Assembly: GCF_036898095.1 (NCBI RefSeq)
Contig: NC_090744.1
Span: 13,454,143 to 13,518,142 of the forward strand
From: Palaemon carinicauda
Lineage: Eukaryota; Arthropoda; Malacostraca; Decapoda; Palaemonidae
Length of the DNA: 64,000 nucleotides
Direction: 5' to 3'
Shown: piece by piece, positions 47,029 to 59,100 of the stretch
How the letters are laid out: each line of letters opens with the position of its first letter
How positions within the stretch are numbered: the first letter of the stretch is position 1
Position numbers and translations under genes: made by a program
Notes under the pieces: model-generated
Database searches by the model: none
The model's input: the letters and a program-made list of their open reading frames with translations, nothing else
What the model was told of the DNA's origin: nothing

Positions 47029-47375
47029 GAATGAGCTTCGATAGCAGTGTGCGCGCTAGTCCTGTGAGTCCACAAGAGGAGAGTGCCAGTCCTGTGAGCC
47101 ATCAAGAGGAGTGCGCTAGTCCTGTGAGCCCACAAGAAGAGAGCGCCAGTCCTGTGAGCCCACAAGAGGAGTGCGCTAGTCCTGTGAGCCCACAAGAGGA
47201 GAGTGCCAGTCCTGTGAGCCATCAAGAGGAGTGCGCTAGTCCTGTGAGTCCACAAGAGGAGAGTGCCAGTCCTGTGAGCCATCAAGAGGAGTGCGCTAGT
47301 CCTGTGAGCCCACAAGAAGAGAGCGCCAGTCCTGTGAGCCCACAAGAGGAGTGCGCTAGTCCTGTGAGCCCATAA
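47029..47375 (+). CDS. Candidate Ser/Pro/Glu-repeat coding exon in 30-bp minisatellite (doubtful)
   Basis: An acceptor-like sequence (ATTTTATTATTAACAG, ending at 47028) is followed two bases later by ATG at 47031. The frame reads MSFDSSVRASPVSPQEE and then ten-residue repeats SASPVSPQEE or CASPVSHQEE, about 114 codons, ending at TAA 47373-47375. The TAA arises from one C-to-T change in the repeat (CACAAG to CATAAG). Many unit differences are at third codon positions (AGC/AGT, GAG/GAA, GCC/GCT), which is mildly in favour of coding. Against it, the same repeat continues past the stop and then changes to a 32-bp, frame-breaking period. No homologue recognised. Confidence 0.2.
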
Positions 47376-48168
47376 GAGGAGAGCGCCAGTCCTGTGAGCC
47401 ATCAAGAGGAGAGCGCCAGTCCTGTGAGCCCACAAGAGGAGAGCGCCAGTCCTGTGAGCCCACAAGAGGAGAGTGCCAGTTCTGTGAGCCCACAAGAGGA
47501 GAGCACCAGTCCTGTGAGCCATCAAGAGGAGAGCGCCAGTCCTGTGAGCCATCAAGAGGAGAGCGCCAGTCCTGTGAGCCATCAAGAGGAGAGCGCCAGT
47601 CCTGTGAGCCATCAAGAGGAGAGAGTGGCAGTTCTGTGAGCCCACAAGAGGAGAGAGTGGCAGTTCTGTGAGCCCACAAGAGGAGAGAGTGGCAGTCCTG
47701 TGAGCCCACAAGAGGAGAGAGTGGCAGTCCTGTGAGCCCACAAGAGGAGAGAGTGGCAGTCCTGTGAGCCCACAAGAGGAGAGAGTGGCAGTCCTGTGAG
47801 CCCACAAGGGGAGAGAGTATCAGTCCTGTGAGCCCACAAGAGGAGAGAGTATCAGTCCTGTGAGCCCACAAGAGGAGAGAGTGGCAGTCCTGTGAGCCCA
47901 CAAGAGGAGAGAGTGGCAGTCCTGTGAGCCATGAAGAAGAGAGAGTGGCAGTTCTGTGAGCCATCAAGAAGAGAGAGTGGCAGTCCTGTGAGCCATCAAG
48001 AGGAGAGAGTGGCAGTCCTGTGAGCCATCAAGAGGAGAGAGTGGCAGTCCTGTGAGCCATCAAGAGGAGAGAGTGGTAGTCCTATGAGGCATCAAGAGGA
48101 GAGAGTGGTAGTCCTGTGAGCCATCAAGAGGAGAGAGTGGCAGTCCTGTGAGCCATCAAGAGGAGCGC
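47050..48168. repeat. 30-bp then 32-bp minisatellite, CAGTCCTGTGAGCC
   Basis: 30-base units (CACAAGAGGAGAGCGCCAGT plus CCTGTGAGCC) run to about 47615. From there units gain two bases (GAGAGAGTGGCAG) and become 32 long up to 48168, followed by a poly-C. CACAAG and CATCAAG alternatives are arranged in blocks. The 261-codon and 203-codon minus frames are repeat artefacts. Confidence 0.97.
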
Positions 48169-48244
48169 CGCCCCCCCCCCCATATAAAAAAGTCAGCCGG
48201 TAATCCAGGGCTTACATAACGCAGTTTCTGGACACTCTTCGTAA

Positions 48245-48500
48245 ACGTTTTGAATTCACTTTTGTAAACGTTTTGAATTCACTTTTTTTTTTTGGTGCTT
48301 AGGCTGTTTTCTGGCAGTGAAGTGAAGTTTTCCATTATGTATAAAAATGGCCTGTCAACTTTTGTGTATTTCATTGGCCTGTCAACTTTTGTGTATTTCA
48401 TTGTTTTCTGGCAGTGAAGTGAAGTTTTCCATTATGTATAAAAATGGCCTGTCAACTTTTGTGTATTTCATTGGCCTGTCAACTTTTGTGTATTTCATTG
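48245..48500. repeat. Nested local duplications
   Basis: AACGTTTTGAATTCACTTTT occurs twice in succession. A 98-base block starting GTTTTCTGGCAGTGAAGTGA is then duplicated (48305 and 48403), and within each copy GGCCTGTCAACTTTTGTGTA plus TTTCATT is itself doubled, giving four copies. Confidence 0.95.
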
Positions 48501-49734
48501 TTTAAGTCCTGCTTTTTTTTTTTTGCTTGCTTTGGCCCTAAATCTTTTGGGTTATTCAATTTTGCCTGACAACTCTGTATTCCAATGTTCATGTTCTTTT
48601 TCAATAAGAAAAATGAAATTTTCAATAAGAAAAATGAAAAACCAAAACATGTCTCATTTCAAAACCACAAATTACAAAAAAGGGGTGTATTAAAAAAATA
48701 GAAGTATTGGTTCACAGGATTATTTTATTTGAAGGTTTCTCACAGACACAGCATAAAAACGGTCTTAAGAGTTCAATGAGTAGTCAATTTTAGCCTCTCG
48801 AGTTGCCTTTAGCTATTTTGTTTTCCATTTTTTAAAGAAGTTTGCAGACCTTTTAGTACCAGGAACGAATGAGCTACCAGGTCCCTCCTCACTGGTGATG
48901 GTCTAGGGCTGGTTCCAGACTCCTCCAGTACTGGCCGGAGGAGGGGGCAATGCGTGTTACCCTTTTCCAGGTGTACCCCAATCTGCTGCTGGAAGCGCCA
49001 GGATTTCAGCCAGTTCTGGAAAGTTATACATGTACTTGAAACATAGAAAATGGGAATTCGCCAAAGGAAACTGGAAAAGTTATCAAAGCATATATACAAG
49101 AAACTTACAAAAGTGGGACTCATATATGCAAAATAGGCAAATGGACTGGAATAGTTATACATGCATTTACTTGAAGCATATAAAATGAGATTCAAAATTA
49201 TTAGCCAAGTGAAACTGATAAATTACTTGTTGCTATGGACACGAAATTTTAGAAGATGGACACGAAATTTTAGATCAATTGAATTATGTAAGATGATGTA
49301 ATAGTTTGGCAAAGTAAAAAATTCATTGTGCAGTATAGGAATAAAATATCCAAATATGACAAAATTCAGGAATAAAAAATATATTGAGATTTTATACTTA
49401 TTAGAGAATAAAGAAAGATAATTGTTTATGCTTTAAATAACGAGACAACCAGCCTATTACACATGAATGTGATGAATAGAATTTATATGAAAAATCCATG
49501 ATTCATGCGAAAAACGTTTATGGTGTGACTGAACGACGATGTGCAAAATATGGTACTGAAAATAGTAACAATTTTACTGCATTTGGAATTGAATATAAAT
49601 TGCCAATTAAAATTTCTATATGAATTGCCAATTAAAATTTCTATATAAATATTAACTACAGTCTATAATGGAAAAAGTAAGGTCTTATACTGTATCTCAC
49701 TTGTGATACTATAGATGTATGTATGTGGTTAATA
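48501..49734. other. AT-rich sequence with one GC-rich exon-like patch
   Basis: Several small direct duplications (TTCAATAAGAAAAATGAAA at about 48600, GGACACGAAATTTTAGA at about 49238, AATTGCCAATTAAAATTTCT at about 49600). The patch at 48835-49022 is listed separately. Confidence 0.45.
48835..49022 (-). other. GC-rich exon-like block (minus)
   Basis: A patch clearly richer in G+C than its AT-rich flanks. On the minus strand an acceptor-like ACATGTATAACTTTCCAG is followed by an open frame beginning NWLKSWRFQQQIGVHLEKG and running about 65 codons with a Ser/Pro/Arg-rich section (SGTSPRPSPVRRD). No donor stands out. I do not recognise the product. It could be a terminal exon, an exon remnant or part of an unrecognised repeat. 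Confidence 0.25.
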
Positions 49735-50010
49735 TCATCATTACTTGCTAAGCTACAACCCTAGCAGGATGCTATAAGCCCAAGGGCTCCAGCACAGAAA
49801 ATAGCCCAGTGACGAAAGGAAACAAGAAAAAAATAGAATATCTTAAGAACAGTAACATTTGTATAAACTATAAAAAAAACTTTAACAAAACAAGAGGAAG
49901 AGAAATAAGATAGAATAGTGTGCCAGAATGTACTTATATTTAGGGTGAAGTCGGTGGTAAATGTTTCAGGAGAATTTAAGATTATTATTAGTTGTATTTT
50001 GAACTGTGTC
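49735..50010 (+). repeat. Dispersed repeat family 1, copy C
   Basis: CTTGCTAAGCTACAACCC, AGGATGCTATAAGCCCAAGG, GCTCCAGCACAGAAAATAGC and CCAGTGACGAAAGGAAAC are in family 1 order. The 3' part (after about 49830) is diverged. Confidence 0.75.
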
Positions 50011-50084
50011 AATTTCTATTTACTACAAAAATGGACGAAGTAATGTTGAAGTTACCTGAAATGCAAGGATGGTGCATGGAAATG

Positions 50085-50165
50085 AAACGAAGGAAGAACA
50101 CTAATTGGATGATGCTGTGAATAGAGAAGAATGGAGGGAAGGTGAATTAGAGTTTTAATATATTT
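50085..50165 (+). pseudogene. Possible decayed retroelement C-terminus at satellite 3 boundary
   Basis: In one plus frame the sequence reads LDDAVNREEWREGELEF and then a stop just before the first satellite 3 unit. A D..(N/D)RE.WR pattern is reminiscent of the tail after LINE reverse transcriptase. An upstream stop and the very short length leave this weak. Confidence 0.2.
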
Positions 50166-53100
50166 GTAGGTGATCGACCTCTGCAAAAAGGTGATTGAAA
50201 AGGGAAAGGTTGAATGTTGGTCATGTGAGAAACTTGAGTCTGAAGGAACGTATGTTTTAGAGTAACTTTGGTCAGAATGGTTGTGATCGAAAAGGGAAAG
50301 GTTGAATGGTGGTCATGTGAGAAACTTGAGTCTGAATGAACATCTGTTTCAAAGTCACTTTGGTCAGAATGGTTGTGATTGAAAAGGGAAAGGTTGAATG
50401 GTGGTCATGTGAGAAACTTAAATCTGAAGGAACATCTGTTTCAAAGTAACTCTGGTCAGAATAGTTGTGATTGAAAAGGCGAAGGTTGAATGGTGGTCAT
50501 GTGAGAAACTTGAGTCTGAAGGAACGTATGTTTTAGAGTAACTTTGGTCAGAATGGTTGTGATTGAAAAGGGAAAGGTTGAATGGTGGTCATGTGAGAAA
50601 CTCGAGTCTGAAGGAACGTATGTTTTAAGAGTAACTTTGGTCAGAATGGTTGTGATTGAAAAGGGAAATGTTGAATGGTGGTCATGTGAGAAACTTAAAT
50701 CAGAAGGAACATCCGTTTCAAAGTAACTCTGGTCAGAATGGTTGTGATTGAAAAGGGAAAGGTTGAATGTTGGTCATGTGAGAAACTTAAATCTGAAGGA
50801 ACATCCGTTTCAAAGTAACTCTGGTCAGAATGGCTGTGTTTGAAAAGGGAAAGGTTGAATGTTGGTCATGTGAGAAACTTAAATCTGAAGGAACATCCGT
50901 TTCAAAGTAACTCTGGTCAGAATAGCTGTGATTGAAAAGGGAAAGGTTGAATGTTGGTCATGTGAGAAACTTAAATCTGAAGGAACATCCGTTTCAAAGT
51001 AACTCTGGTCAGAATGGCTGTGTTTGAAAAGGGAAAGGTTGAATGTTGGTCATGTGAAAAACTTAAATCTGATGGAACATCCGTTTCAAAGTAACTCTGG
51101 TCAGAATGGCTGTGATTGGAAAGGGAAAGGTTGAATGTTGGTCATGTGAGAAACTTAAATCTGAAGGAACATCCGTTTCAAAGTAACTCTGGTCAGAATG
51201 GCTGTGATTGGAAAGGGAAAGGTTGAATGTTGGTCATGTGAGAAACTTAAATCTGAAGGAACATCCGTTTCAAAGTAACTCTGGTCAGAGTGGCTGTGAT
51301 TGAAAAGGGAAAGGTTGAATGTTGGTCATGTGAGAAACTTAAATCTGAAGGAACATCCGTTTCAAAGTAACTCTGGTCAGAATGGCTGTGATTGGAAAGG
51401 GAAAGGTTGAATGTTGGTCATGTGAGAAACTTAAATCTGAAGGAACATCCGTTTCAAAGTAACTCTGGTCAGAATGGCTGTGATTGGAAAGGGAAAGGTT
51501 GAATGTTGGTCATGTGAGAAACTTAAATCTGAAGGAACATCCGTTTCAAAGTAACTCTGGTCAGAGTGGCTGTGATTGGAAAGGGAAAGGTTGAATGTTG
51601 GTCATGTGAGAAACTTAAATCTGAAGGAACATCCGTTTCAAAGTAACTCTGGTCAGAATGGCTGTGATTGGAAAGGGAAAGGTTGAATGTTGGTCATGTG
51701 AGAAACTTAAATCTGAAGGAACATCCGTTTCAAAGTAACTCTGGTCAGAGTGGCTGTGATTGGAAAGGGAAAGGTTGAATGTTGGTCATGTGAGAAACTT
51801 ATATCTGAAGGAACATCCGTTTCAAAGTAACTCTGGTCAGAATGGTTGTGATTGGAAAGGGAAAGGTTGAATGTTGGTCATGTGAGAAACTTAAATCTGA
51901 AGGAACATCCGTTTCAAAGTAACTCTGGTCAGAATGGCTGTGTTTGAAAAGGGAAAGGTTGAATGTTGGTCATGTGAGAAACTTAAATCTGAAGGAACAT
52001 CCGTTTCAAAGTAACTCTGGTCAGAATGGCTGTGATTGGAAAGGGAAAGGTTGAATGTTGGTCATGTGAGAAACTTAAATCTGAAGGAACATCCGTTTCA
52101 AAGTAACTCTGGTCAGAATGGCTGTGATTGGAAAGGGAAAGGTTGAATGTTGGTCATGTGAGAAATTTAAATCTGAAGGAACATCCGTTTCAAAGTAACT
52201 CTGGTCAGAATGGCTGTGATTGGAAAGGGAAAGGTTGAATGTTGGTCATGTGAGAAACTTAAATCTGAAGGAACATCCGTTTCAAAGTAACTCTGGTCAG
52301 AATGGCTGTGATTGGAAAGGGAAAGGTTGAATGTTGGTCATGTGAGAAACTTAAATCTGAAGGAACATCCGTTTCAAAGTAACTCTGGTCAGAATGGTTG
52401 TGATTGGAAAGGGAAAGGTTGAATGTTGGTCATGTGAGAAACATAAATCTGAAGGAACACCCGTTTCAAAGTAACTCTGGTCAGAATGGTTGTGATTGAA
52501 AAGGGAAAGGTTGAATGTTGGTCATGTGAGAAACTTAAATCTGAAGGAACATCCGTTTCAAAGTAACTCTGGTCAGAATGGCTGTGATTGAAAAGGGAAA
52601 GGTTGAATGTTGGTCATGTGAGAAACTTAAATCTGAAGGAACATCCGTTTCAAAGTAACTCTGGTCAGAATGGTTGTGATTGGAAAGGGAAAGGTTGAAT
52701 GTTGGTCATGTGAGAAACATAAATCTGAAGGAACACCCGTTTCAAAGTAACTCTGGTCAGAATGGTTGTGATTGGAAAGGGAAAGGTTGAATGTTGGTCA
52801 TGTGAGAAACTTAAATCTGAAGGAACATCCGTTTCAAAGTAACTCTGGTCAGAATGGTTGTGATTGAAAAGGGAAAGGTTGAATGTTGGTCATGTGAGAA
52901 ACTTAAATCTGAAGGAACATCCGTTACAAAGTAACTCTCGTCAGAATGGTTGTGATTGAAAAGGGAAAGGTTGAATTTTGGTCATGTGAGAAACTTAAAA
53001 CTGAAGGAACATCCGTTTCAAAGTAACTCTGGTCAGAATGGTTGTGATTGAAAAGGGAAAGGTTGAATGTTGGTCATGTGAGAAACTTAAATCTGAAGGA

Positions 53101-56100
53101 ACATCCGTTTCAAAGTAACTCTGGTCAGAATGGTTGTGATTGAAAAGGGAAAGGTTGAATGGTGGTCATGTGAGAAGCATAAATCTGAAGGAACATCCAT
53201 TTCAAAGTAACTTTGGTCAGAATGGCTGTGATTGAAAAGGGAAAGGTTGAATGGTGGTAATGTGAGAAACTTAAATCTGAAGGAACATCTGTTTCAAAGT
53301 AACTTTGGTCAGAATGATTGTGATTGAAAAGGCGAAGGTTGAATGGTGGTCATGTGAGAAACTTGAGTCTGAAGGAACGTAAGTTTTAGAGTAACTTTGG
53401 TCAGAATGGTTGTGATTGAAAAGGGAAAGGTTGAATGGTGGTCATGTGAGAAACTCGAGTCTGAAGGAACGTATGTTTTAAGAGTAACTTTTGTCAGAAT
53501 GGTTGTGATTGAAAAGGGAAAGGTTGAATGTTGGTCATGTGAAAAACTCGAGTCTGAAGGAACGTATGTTTTAAGAGTAACTTTGGTCAGAATGGTTGTG
53601 ATTGAAAAGGGAAAGGTTGAATGGTGGTCATGTGAGATACTTAAATCAGAAGGAACATCTGTTTCAAAGTATCTCTGGTCAGAATGGTTGTGATTGAAAA
53701 GGGAAAGGTTGAATGTTGGTCATGTGAGAAACTTGAATCTGAAGGAACATCCGTTTTAAAGTAACTCTGGTCAGAATGGCTGTGTTTAAAAAGGGAAAGG
53801 TTGAATGTTGGTCATGTGATAAAACTTAAATCTGAAGGAACATCAGTTTCAAAGTAACTCTGGTCAGAATGGCTGTGTTTGAAAAGGGAAAGGTTGAATG
53901 TTGGTCATGTGAGAAACTTAAATCTGAAGGAACATCCGTTTCAAAGTAACTCTGGTAAGAATGGCTGTGTTTGAAAAGGGGAATGTTGGTCATGTGAGAA
54001 ACTTAAATCTGAAGGAACATCCGTTTCAAAGTAACTCTGGTCAGAATGGCTGTGATTGAAAAGGGAAAGGTTGAATGTTGGTCATGTGAGAAACTTATAT
54101 CTGAAGGAACATCCGTTTCAAAGTAACTCTGGTCAAAATGGCTGTGATTGAAAAGGGAAAGGTTGAATGTTGGTCATGTGAGAAACTTAAATCTGAAGGA
54201 ACATCCGTTTCAAAGTAACTCTGGTCAGAATGGCTGTGATTGAAAAGGGAAAGGTTGAATGTTGGTCATGTGAGAAACTTAAATCTGAAGGAACATCCAT
54301 TTCAAAGTAACTCTGGTCAAAATGGCTGTGATTGAAAAGGGAAAGGTTGAATGTTGGTCATGTGAGAAACTTAAATCTGAAGGAACATCCGTTTCAAAGT
54401 AACTCTGGTCAGAATGGTTGTGATTGAAATGGGAATGGTTGAATGTTGGTCATATGAAAAACTTAAATCTGAAGGAACATCCATTTCAAAGTAACTCTGG
54501 TCAGAATGGTTGTGATTGAAAAGGGAAAGGTTGAATGTTGGTCATGTGAGAAACATAAATCTGAAGGAATATCCGTTTCAAAGTAACCCTGGTCGGAAAG
54601 GGAAAGGTTTAATGTTGGTAATGTGAGAAACTTAAATCTGAAGGAACATCTGTTTCAAAGTAACTCTGGTCAGAATGATTGTAATTGAAAAGGCGAAGGT
54701 TGAATGGTGGTCACGTGAGAAACTTGAGTCTGAAGGAACGTATGTTTCAAAGTAACTTTGGTCAGAATGATTGTGATTGAAAAGGCGAAGGTTGAATGGT
54801 GGTCATGTGAAAAACTCGAGTCTGAAGGAACATATGTTTTAGAGTAACTTTGATCAGAATGGTTGTGATTGAAAAGGGAAAGGTTGAATGTTGGTCATGT
54901 GAGAAACTCGAGTCTGAAGGAACGTATGTTTTAAGAGTAACTTTGGTCAGAATGGTTGTGATTGAAATGGGAATGGTTGAATGTTGGTCATGTGAGAAGC
55001 TTAAATCTGAAGGAACATCCGTTTCAAAGTAACTCTGGTCGGAATGGCTGTGATTGGAAAGGGAAAGGTTGAATGTTGGTCATGTGAGAAACTTAAATCT
55101 GGAGGAACATCCGTTTCAAAGTAACTCTGGTCGGAATGGCTGTGATTGGAAAGGGAAAGGTTGAATGTTGGTCATGTGAGAAACTTAAATCTGGAGGAAC
55201 ATCCGTTTCAAAGTAACTCTGGTCGGAATGGTTGTGATTGAAAAGGGAAAGGTTGAATGTTGGTCATGTGAGAAACTTAAATCTGGAGGAACATCCGTTT
55301 CAAAGTAACTCTGGTCGGAATGGTTGTGATTGAAAAGGGAAAGGTTGAATGTTGGTCATGTGAGAAACTTAAATCTGGAGGAACATCCGTTTCAAAGTAA
55401 CTCTGGTCGGAATGGTTGTGATTGAAAAGGGAAAGGTTGAATGTTGGTCATGTGAGAAACTTAAATCTGGAGGAACATCCGTTTCAAAGTAACTCTGGTC
55501 GGAATGGTTGTGATTGAAAAGGGAGAGGTTGAATGTTGGTTATGTGAGAAACTTAAATCTGGAGGAATATCCATTTCAAAGTAACTCTGGTCGGAATGGC
55601 TGTGTTTGAAAAGGGAAAGGTTGAATGTTGGACAGGTGAGAAACTTAAATCTGGAGGAACATCCGTTTCAAAGAAACTCTGGTCAGCATGGCTGTGTTTG
55701 AAAAGGGAAAGGTTGAATGTTGGACAGGTGAGAAACTTAAATCTGGAGGAACATCCGTTTCAAAGTAGCTCTGGTCAGAATGGCTGTGTTTGAAAAGGGA
55801 AAGGTTGAATGTTGGACAGGTGAGAAACTTAAATCTGGAGGAACATCCGTTTCAAAGTAACTCTGGTCGGAATGGCTGTGTTTGAAAAGGGAAAGGTTGA
55901 ATGTTGGTCATGTGAGAAACTTAAATCTGGAGGAACATCCGTTTCAAAGTAACTCTGGTCGGAATGGCTGTGATTGGAAAGGGAAAGGTTGAATGTTGGT
56001 CATGTGAGAAACTTAAATCTGGAGGAACATCCGTTTCAAAGTAACTCTGGTCGGAATGGCTGTGATTGGAAAGGGAAAGGTTGAATGTTGGTCATGTGAG

Positions 56101-59100
56101 AAACTTAAATCTGGAGGAACATCCGTTTCAAAGTAACTCTGGTCGGATTGGTTGTAATTGAAAAGGGAAAGGTTGAATGTTGGTCATGTGAGAAACTTAA
56201 ATCTGGAGGAACATCCGTTTCAAAGTAACTCTGGTCAGAATGGCTGTGATTGAAAAGGGAAAGGTTGAATGTTGGACAGGTGAGAAACTTAAATCTGGAA
56301 GAACATCCGTTTCAAAGAAACTCTGGTCAGAATGGATGTGTTTGAAAAGGGAAAGGTTGAATGTTGGACAGGTGAGAAACTTAAATCTGGAGGAACATCC
56401 GTTTCAAAGTAGCTCTGGTCAGAATGGCTGTGTTTGAAAAGGGAAAGGTTGAATGTTGGACAGGTGAGAAACTTAAATCTGGAGGAACATCCATTTCAAA
56501 GTAGCTCTGGTCAGAATGGCTGTGTTTGAAAAGGGAAAGGTTGAATGTTGGTCACGTGAGAAACTTAAATCTGAAGGAACATCCGTTTCAAAGTAGCTCT
56601 GGTCAAAATGGCTGTTTGAAAAGGGAAAGGTTGAATGTTGGTCACGTGAGAAACTTAAATCTGAAGGAACATCCGTTTCAAAGTAGCTCTGGTCAGAATG
56701 GCTGTGTTTGAAAAAGGAAAGGTTGAATGTTGGTCACGTGAGACACATATATCTGAAGGAACATCTGTTTCAATGTTTGAAAAGGGAAAGGTTGAATGTT
56801 GGTCACGTGAGACACATAAATCTGAAGGAACATCCGTTTCAAGGTAACTCTGGTCAGAATGGCTGTGTTTGAAAAGGGAAAGGTTGAATGTTGGTCACGT
56901 GAGACACATAAATCTGAAGGAACATCCGTTTCAAGGTAACTCTGGTCAGAATGGCTGTGTTTGAAAAGGGAAAGGTTGAATGTTGGTCACGTGAGACACA
57001 TAAATCTGAAGGAACATCCGTTTCAAGGTAACTCTGGTCAAAATGGCTGTGTTTGAAAAGGGAAAGGTTGAATGTTGGTCACGTGAGACACATAAATCTG
57101 AAGGAACATCCGTTTCAAGGTAACTCTGGTCTGAATGGCTGTGTTTGAAAAGGGAAAGGTTGAATGTTGGTCACGTGAGACACATAAATCTGAAGGAACA
57201 TCCGTTTCAAGGTAACTCTGGTCAGAATGGCTGTGTTTGAAAAGGGAAAGGTTGAATGTTGGTCACGTGAGACACATAAATCTGAAGGAACATCCGTTTC
57301 AAGGTAACTCTGGTCAGAATGGCTGTGTTTGAAAAGGGAAAGGTTGAATGTTGGTCACGTGAGACACATAAATCTGAAGGAACATCCGTTTCAAGGTAAC
57401 TCTGGTCAGAATGGCTGTGTTTGAAAAGGGAAAGGTTGAATGTTGGTCACGTGAGACACATAAATCTGAAGGAACATCCGTTTCAAGGTAACTCTGGTCA
57501 GAATGGCTGTGTTTGAAAAGGGAAAGGTTGAATGTTGGTCACGTGAGACACATAAATCTGAAGGAACATCCGTTTCAAGGTAACTCTGGTCAGAATGGCT
57601 GTGTTTGAAAAGGGAAAGGTTGAATGTTGGTCACGTGAGACACATAAATCTGAAGGAACATCCGTTTCAAGGTAACTCTGGTCAGAATGGCTGTGTTTGA
57701 AAAGGGAAAGGTTGAATGTTGGTCACGTGAGACACATAAATCTGAAGGAACATCCGTTTCAAGGTAACTCTGGTCAGAATGGCTGTGTTTGAAAAGGGAA
57801 AGGTTGAATGTTGGTCACGTGAGACACATAAATCTGAAGGAACATCCGTTTCAAGGTAACTCTGGTCAGAATGGCTGTGTTTGAAAAGGGAAAGGTTGAA
57901 TGTTGGTCACGTGAGACACATAAATCTGAAGGAACATCCGTTTCAAGGTAACTCTGGTCAGAATGGCTGTGTTTGAAAAGGGAAAGGTTGAATGTTGGTC
58001 ACGTGAGACACATAAATCTGAAGGAACATACGGTTCAAGGTAACTCTGGTCAGAATGGCTGCGATTGGAAAGGGAAAGGTTGAATGTTGGTCACGTGAAA
58101 CACATAAATCTGAAGGAACATACGGTTCAAGGTAACTCTGGTCAGAATGGCTGCGATTGGAAAGGGAAAGGTTGAATGTTGGTCACGGGAGAAACTTAAA
58201 TCTGAAGGAACATCCGTTTCAAGGTAACTCTGGTCAGAATGGCTGCGATTGGAAAGGGAAAGGTTGAATGTTGGTCACGTGAGAAACTTAAATCTGAAGG
58301 AACATCCGTTTCAAGGTAACTCTGGTTAGAATGGTTGCGATTAAAAAGGGAAAGGTTGAATGTTGGTCACGTGAGAAACTTAAATCTGAAGGAACATCCG
58401 TTTCAAGGTAACTCTGGTCAGAATGGTTGCGATTAAAAAGGGAAAGGTTGAATGTTGGTCATGTGAGAAACATAAATCTGAAGGAACATCCGTTTCAAGG
58501 TAACTCTGGTCAGAATGGTTGCGATTGAAAAGGGAAAGGTTGAATGTTGGTCATTTGAGAAACATAAATCTGAAGGAACATCCGTTTCAAAGTAACTCTG
58601 GTCAGAATGGTTGCGATTGAAAAAGGAAAAGTTGAATGTTGGTCATGTGAGAAACTTAAATCTGAAGGAACATCCATTTCAAAGTAACTCTGGTCAGAAT
58701 GGTTGTGTTTGAAAAGGGAAAGTTTGAATGTTGGTCATGTGGGAAACTTAAATCCGAAGGAACATCCGTTTCACAGGAACTCTGGTCAGAATGGCTGTGA
58801 TTGAAAATGGAAAGGTTGAATGTTGGTCATGTGAGAAACTTAAATCTGAAGGAACATCCGTTTCAAGGTAACTCTGGTCAGAATGGCTGTTTTTGAAAAG
58901 GGAAAAGTTGAATGTTGGTCACGTGAAACATAAATCTGAAGGAACATCCGTTTCAAGGTAACTCTGGTCAGAATGGCTGTGTTTGAAAAGGGAAAGGTTG
59001 AATGTTGGTCACGTGAGACACATAAATCTGAAGGAACATCCGTTTCAAAGTAACTCTGGTCAGAATGGCTGTGTTTGAAAAGGGAAAGGTTGAATGTTGG

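Noticed and set aside
47022..47967. Minus-strand frames of 261 and 203 codons with LPLSPLVGSQDCHS-type repeats
   Set aside because: They are antisense to a 30/32-bp minisatellite. The 32-bp part shifts frame every unit and no conserved protein feature is visible.
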